Assembly: GCA_041695045.1 (NCBI GenBank)
Contig: JBGFRR010000022.1
Span: forward strand, 1-27,619
Direction: 5' to 3'
Length of the DNA: 27,619 nt
DNA from: JBGFRR01 sp041695045
GTDB lineage: Bacteria > Bacteroidota > Ignavibacteria > UBA10030
The translations under genes and the position numbers were made by a program. The notes under the pieces were generated by a model that saw only the letters and a list, made by a program, of their open reading frames with translations, was not told the origin of the DNA and made no database searches. This document shows, piece by piece, positions 24,789 to 27,619 of this stretch (positions are counted from its first letter, which is position 1; the number at the start of each line of letters is the position of its first letter).

Positions 24789-26069
24789 ATGACAACACAA
24801 CTCGTTCGACTCGTACGCTCCCTCGCATTCGCGTTTGCGTTAGTACTGTTTGGGTGTGAAGGTCTTCTGGATGTGCAGAACCCGAACAACGTTTTGGAAG
24901 AGGACCTCAGCAAACCGGCCGCAGCTCCCGGTATCGTGAACGGCGCGTTGGCGACGGTTAGCCAGGGCATCGGCTATATTCTATCGCCCTACACCGTTGC
25001 TACCGACGAGACGCGCTGGATCGGCTCACGCGACGCGTGGGGCCAAATTGACAACGGAACAGTAGGGGATATCAATAACGAATTCGTCGATGGTGCATGG
25101 CCCTTCATTAACGAAGGACGCTGGACGGCCGACAAAGCCGTGAGCCTGCTCGAAGGGTTCGATAAGGCGGGAACGCTCGTCAACCGTCTCGACCTTGCCC
25201 GCGCGTACCTCATTCACGCGCTCGTGCGGGTGTTCATTGCCGATACGTTTGACGATTTCGTTTTCTCGGACAAAACACAGCCCGCACCAAACTTCGGCCG
25301 GGCAAACATGGTGCAAATCTATGACCAGGCTCTTGCCGCGTTGGCAAAAGCGAAAACCATTGCCGAGGGCGGAACCACCGCGGCACATCTGGACATGCGC
25401 CGCAGGGTCATGGGCCTGATGGCTCGCGTGAAGCATGCAAAAGCCGTTTGGCAGAGCTTGCAGCCCAAGGGAACCGTGCCGAGCAATCCCTACGCTGCGG
25501 CAACAGGGGCACGGGCAGATGCTGAAGCCGCGTTAGCGCTCATGTCGGGCGACTACAAATGGCAGCTCGACTATCTGACCGCGCTCACGTTCAACGACTT
25601 CCAATGGGAAATCGTCGGTCGCTTGGAACTCGGCTTTGAGACGATCCCCAACGACCCGGTTACCGGAACAGCCGATGTGCGCATGACGGCACAGCGGAAC
25701 GACTTCCAGGATCGCGGGAAGTGGACCGACCGCTACGCCCCGATTACCATGGTTTCCGCTCGGGAGATGCACCTCATCATCGCAGAAGCAAGGCTTGCTG
25801 CGGGCGACGCTCTCGGCGCGCTCGGCCAGCTGAATACGCTGCGTGCGATGAACACTCTCCCGCCGTATCCCCCCACGTTCAACGCGGGCGATGCGGTGAA
25901 GCACGAGCGGCGCGCCAACCTGTACCTGCAGGGGCGCCGGTTGAATGATATGTTCCGCTTCGGAGTCCAGGACGCTCGCTGGCTGCCCGGCTCCGAGCTT
26001 CGCACTACGCCCGGATCGTACTTCCCCATTACGATCCGCGAGCGGCGTGCCAATCCGCTCATCAGGTAA
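24789..26069 (+). CDS. SusD/RagB-type substrate-binding lipoprotein
   Basis: This 426-residue outer-membrane lipoprotein starts at ATG 24789 (GGGAGGG upstream). Its lipobox is VLFGC (Cys23), followed by the typical LLDVQNPN opening of short SusD-like proteins. The helical TPR-like scaffold includes RLDLARAYLIHALVRVFIADTF, and the C-terminus has the conserved EMHLIIAEARLAAGDALGAL, LNTLRAMN and YLQGRRLNDMFRFG segments. A long in-frame extension upstream into the SusC gene was not used. It caps the SusC channel and binds the substrate. The stop codon is followed at once by the repeat element at 26070. Confidence 0.93.
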   Translation: MTTQLVRLVRSLAFAFALVLFGCEGLLDVQNPNNVLEEDLSKPAAAPGIVNGALATVSQGIGYILSPYTVATDETRWIGSRDAWGQIDNGTVGDINNEFVDGAWPFINEGRWTADKAVSLLEGFDKAGTLVNRLDLARAYLIHALVRVFIADTFDDFVFSDKTQPAPNFGRANMVQIYDQALAALAKAKTIAEGGTTAAHLDMRRRVMGLMARVKHAKAVWQSLQPKGTVPSNPYAAATGARADAEAALALMSGDYKWQLDYLTALTFNDFQWEIVGRLELGFETIPNDPVTGTADVRMTAQRNDFQDRGKWTDRYAPITMVSAREMHLIIAEARLAAGDALGALGQLNTLRAMNTLPPYPPTFNAGDAVKHERRANLYLQGRRLNDMFRFGVQDARWLPGSELRTTPGSYFPITIRERRANPLIR

Positions 26070-26138
26070 CTCGAGACGTGGACGAGAACCCCTCGCGTAC
26101 GCGAAAGAAATAGAAAAGAAACTTTTCGTCCACGTCTC
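26070..26138 (+). repeat. Short terminal-inverted-repeat element, copy 2
   Basis: It begins with CTCGAGACGTGGACGAGAAC directly after the SusD-like stop codon and ends with CTTTTCGTCCACGTCTC. Both ends match copy 1 (minus strand of 5101-5203), while the interiors differ and are shorter here. The interior contains the palindrome CGCGTACGCG (26094-26103). Its position and orientation 3' of a gene match those of copy 1. Confidence 0.8.
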
Positions 26139-26165
26139 TCTCAGCGCGGTGAACGAACATTCCTC

Positions 26166-26194
26166 AAGGGTGGTTCGCGGTATGAACCACCCTT
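26166..26194 (+). terminator. Stem-loop 3' of the SusC/SusD pair
   Basis: AAGGGTGGTTC (26166-26176) and GAACCACCCTT (26184-26194) form a perfect 11-base-pair stem with a 7-base loop, followed by GCGGGTTTC. The T-tract is weak, so termination may be partial. It lies about 100 bases after the SusD stop and before the next lipoprotein gene. Confidence 0.65.
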
Positions 26195-26250
26195 GCGGGT
26201 TTCATGACGATTGTGTGATATTCACGGGGAAAGTCTTAGCCTGAGCGAGA

Positions 26251-26745
26251 ATGATGCGACAGTGGTTGATGCTCAGCGGCGCTGCGCTCGCCGTTGTGAG
26301 CTGTGCGACATCGACGGGAGAAACAGATCGCCGGCGCGCAACGTACGACCTGGCTCATAACACGGAGCGCATACACATCATCCAGGAAGCCATCGCGGTG
26401 CTGCAGCTGCATGACTTCACCATCGAATACGCCGATACGACGCGCAACCGCTCTGCGGTGCAAACGTACTGGCGGATGTCGAAGACGATGGTTCCCCTTG
26501 GCGCGAACAACGAAGAGGCATGGCTGCGAGACCGGGCGGTGTTGAACATTTCTCCTCGAGGCCGAAGCACGGTTTACCAGCGCGCGTATCTTATGGTGAA
26601 CGCAACGTTGCAGTTCGAGGTTGAGCAGCGTGTCGGCAGCAGCACATGGCAGCGCATTCCCCCGCCGCCGGAGCGGTTGAAACTGTACGAGTCCATCGTC
26701 AAAGAAATCCGCAATCGTATGTTGAAGTATCACTACGAGATGTAA
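26251..26745 (+). CDS. Small lipoprotein of unknown function
   Basis: This 164-residue protein has a lipoprotein signal with lipobox AVVSC (Cys18), so it is probably anchored in the envelope. Two adjacent ATGs (26251 and 26254) could serve as start; the ribosome site is weak. The mature part has a helix-strand opening (IIQEAIAVLQLHDFTIEYAD), a strand-rich middle and a C-terminal helix rich in basic residues (YESIVKEIRNRMLKYHYEM). I do not recognise a family. The 'helix followed by DFTIEYADTTR' layout resembles small outer-membrane lipoproteins that compare two-domain alpha/beta units, but this is weak. It is 12 bases upstream of the next gene, so the two are probably co-transcribed. Confidence 0.75.
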   Translation: MMRQWLMLSGAALAVVSCATSTGETDRRRATYDLAHNTERIHIIQEAIAVLQLHDFTIEYADTTRNRSAVQTYWRMSKTMVPLGANNEEAWLRDRAVLNISPRGRSTVYQRAYLMVNATLQFEVEQRVGSSTWQRIPPPPERLKLYESIVKEIRNRMLKYHYEM

Positions 26746-26757
26746 GAAAGAATCTCT

Positions 26758-27408
26758 ATGCCCTTCCGTTGCCTTCAGCGTTACGTGAATATTCCCCTCG
26801 CGCTGCTCATTATTCTTATGCCCGCCGTCGCCGTCGGGATGCCGCGGCAGGAACGTCTTGTGTCCGTCGCGTTCCTCGGCATCGCCTTTACCGAGACGCA
26901 ACCCGATGTTGAAGCAACAATCATCTCCGACCTTCTGGCCATGATGCGGCTCGAGCAAGGGCTTGTCGTCTCTCCTCCGTCGCAATTGCGGGAGCTGATA
27001 GGGCGGGAGCGTCTCGAGAAACTCCTTTCAGCGTTGAAGAACGAGGAGATGTTTGCTCTCGCCGATGAGCTCGGGGTCGAGTACATCTTTGCCGGTAGGC
27101 TTGCTAACAAGAGCGATGACCCCCAACGCACGCTGTTGGTAGGAGACTTCAAGCGCTTCGACCGCACCACACGGCAATCCTTTACGATCGAGATCGCCCG
27201 TTACTATCATGATTTCGGTGAAGAACTCCGGCGCATCCATCGCGAGTTTGTCCTGTCCATTGTCCCTTCAACACAATCCTTCTGGACGCGTTGGCCCGTT
27301 TTGGTCATTGGCGGCATCCTCGTTGTCGGGATGGTCGTGTTGCTGTTGAGTCCCGGCAAAACGACAATTGAAGGACAAACGCCGCCCCCCGGCGGGCAGG
27401 AAGGGTAG
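26758..27408 (+). CDS. Membrane-anchored protein with CsgG/TolB-N-like domain
   Basis: This 216-residue protein has an N-terminal signal or transmembrane segment (about 10-27), a soluble domain, and a C-terminal transmembrane helix (about 178-200, WPVLVIGGILVVGMVVLLL) before a short Pro/Gly-rich tail. The soluble domain shows a strand VSVAFLGIAF, a helix VEATIISDLLAMMRL, a strand GLVVSPPSQLREL, and then ALADELGVEYIFAGRLANK. That order is typical of CsgG-, LpoB- or TolB-N-type alpha/beta domains, in which a conserved 'lgadyilxG' strand follows a helix. The fold call is inference from pattern. With two membrane segments, the domain likely sits in the periplasm. It follows the small lipoprotein by 12 bases. 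Confidence 0.72.
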   Translation: MPFRCLQRYVNIPLALLIILMPAVAVGMPRQERLVSVAFLGIAFTETQPDVEATIISDLLAMMRLEQGLVVSPPSQLRELIGRERLEKLLSALKNEEMFALADELGVEYIFAGRLANKSDDPQRTLLVGDFKRFDRTTRQSFTIEIARYYHDFGEELRRIHREFVLSIVPSTQSFWTRWPVLVIGGILVVGMVVLLLSPGKTTIEGQTPPPGGQEG

Positions 27409-27619
27409 GAGACGTCTACCCTGAATCCGATATAGAAACGTACAGGAACAGGAGGTTATGTGTTTGCGGAAAGTGCGTGGAGTCGAAATCACGGCCTGTG
27501 CGTAGGAAGCGATGGCGTGCGTTCAATTCTTGGCGCCCCCAGTTTACCGTCAAAGGCTACAAGGCATTTGGGCGCCAAGAATTTCGGATTGCAGCGTCGG
27601 CAAGCCATCGCGTGCATTT
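27409..27619. other. Intergenic end region with inverted repeats
   Basis: No convincing gene lies in these 211 bases. A 15-codon frame from ATG 27458 follows AGGAGG, but the spacing of two bases is too short and the product is not recognisable. The main content is the nested inverted repeat at 27509-27611. Confidence 0.5.
27509..27611. repeat. Nested inverted repeat at the window end
   Basis: AATTCTTGGCGCCC (27525-27538) and GGGCGCCAAGAATT (27570-27583) are perfect 14-base inverted copies around a 31-base loop. Outside them, GCGATGGC (27509-27516) pairs with GCCATCGC (27604-27611). Two pairs in the same order suggest one long cruciform or a small palindromic element, perhaps the edge of a mobile one. 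The window ends eight bases later. Confidence 0.65.

Overview
The window looks like a chromosomal segment of an uncultured FCB-superphylum bacterium (Bacteroidota, Ignavibacteriota or Kapabacteria-like). The evidence is a SusC/SusD-type outer-membrane pair, many exported lipoproteins, a purN-purH block close to mreB-mreC, and a fused aspartokinase-homoserine dehydrogenase. Base composition is GC-rich by eye, except for an AT-richer restriction-modification (RM) cassette at about 14.5-16.5 kb. No rRNA, tRNA, CRISPR array or transposase was recognised. This lineage placement is inference from gene content only.

Layout. (1) Positions 1-350: an intergenic inverted-repeat element with no gene. (2) Positions 352-12109: nine genes, all on the minus strand and mostly closely spaced. 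Reading in transcription order from 12109 leftwards: a class A beta-lactamase-like lipoprotein, an M55 D-aminopeptidase, two S12/beta-lactamase-fold serine hydrolases, an N-acyl-D-amino-acid deacylase, a lipoprotein of unknown function, an M61 aminopeptidase with PDZ domain, a DNA methyltransferase and an M20 dipeptidase. Nearly all carry export signals, and several belong to families that act on D-amino-acid peptides, so the block looks like an envelope or extracytoplasmic peptide-turnover neighbourhood. (3) Positions 12110-12292: a divergent intergenic region with a promoter-like sequence for purN. (4) Positions 12293-14502: purN and purH, translationally coupled. (5) Positions 14507-16545: an RM cassette inserted between purH and mreB; both its methyltransferase and its endonuclease are frameshifted at homopolymers. 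(6) Positions 16575-21130: mreB, mreC, a 35-codon small ORF, and thrA. (7) Positions 21131-26194: a long leader with promoter, orphan Shine-Dalgarno and hairpin, then SusC-like and SusD-like genes, a repeat element and a terminator-like stem-loop. (8) Positions 26251-27408: a small lipoprotein and a membrane-anchored CsgG/TolB-N-like protein; then an intergenic nested inverted repeat up to the end.

Two patterns cut across the annotation. First, four genes (M61 signal peptide, S12 hydrolase, methyltransferase, endonuclease) show single-base length changes in homopolymers. Three ORFs (methyltransferase at 1987-3054, S12 hydrolase, class A-like protein) appear to lack an internal block of family-conserved sequence while keeping the family C-terminus. 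These may be real decay, phase variation, or sequencing and assembly errors; the sequence alone cannot separate these. Second, a short terminal-inverted-repeat element occurs twice, each time directly 3' of a gene's stop codon and in the same orientation relative to that gene.

I did not find a clearly new multi-gene system. The best candidates for something undescribed are the 3'-end repeat element, the structured SusC leader, the 35-aa ORF and the exported D-peptide hydrolase cluster.
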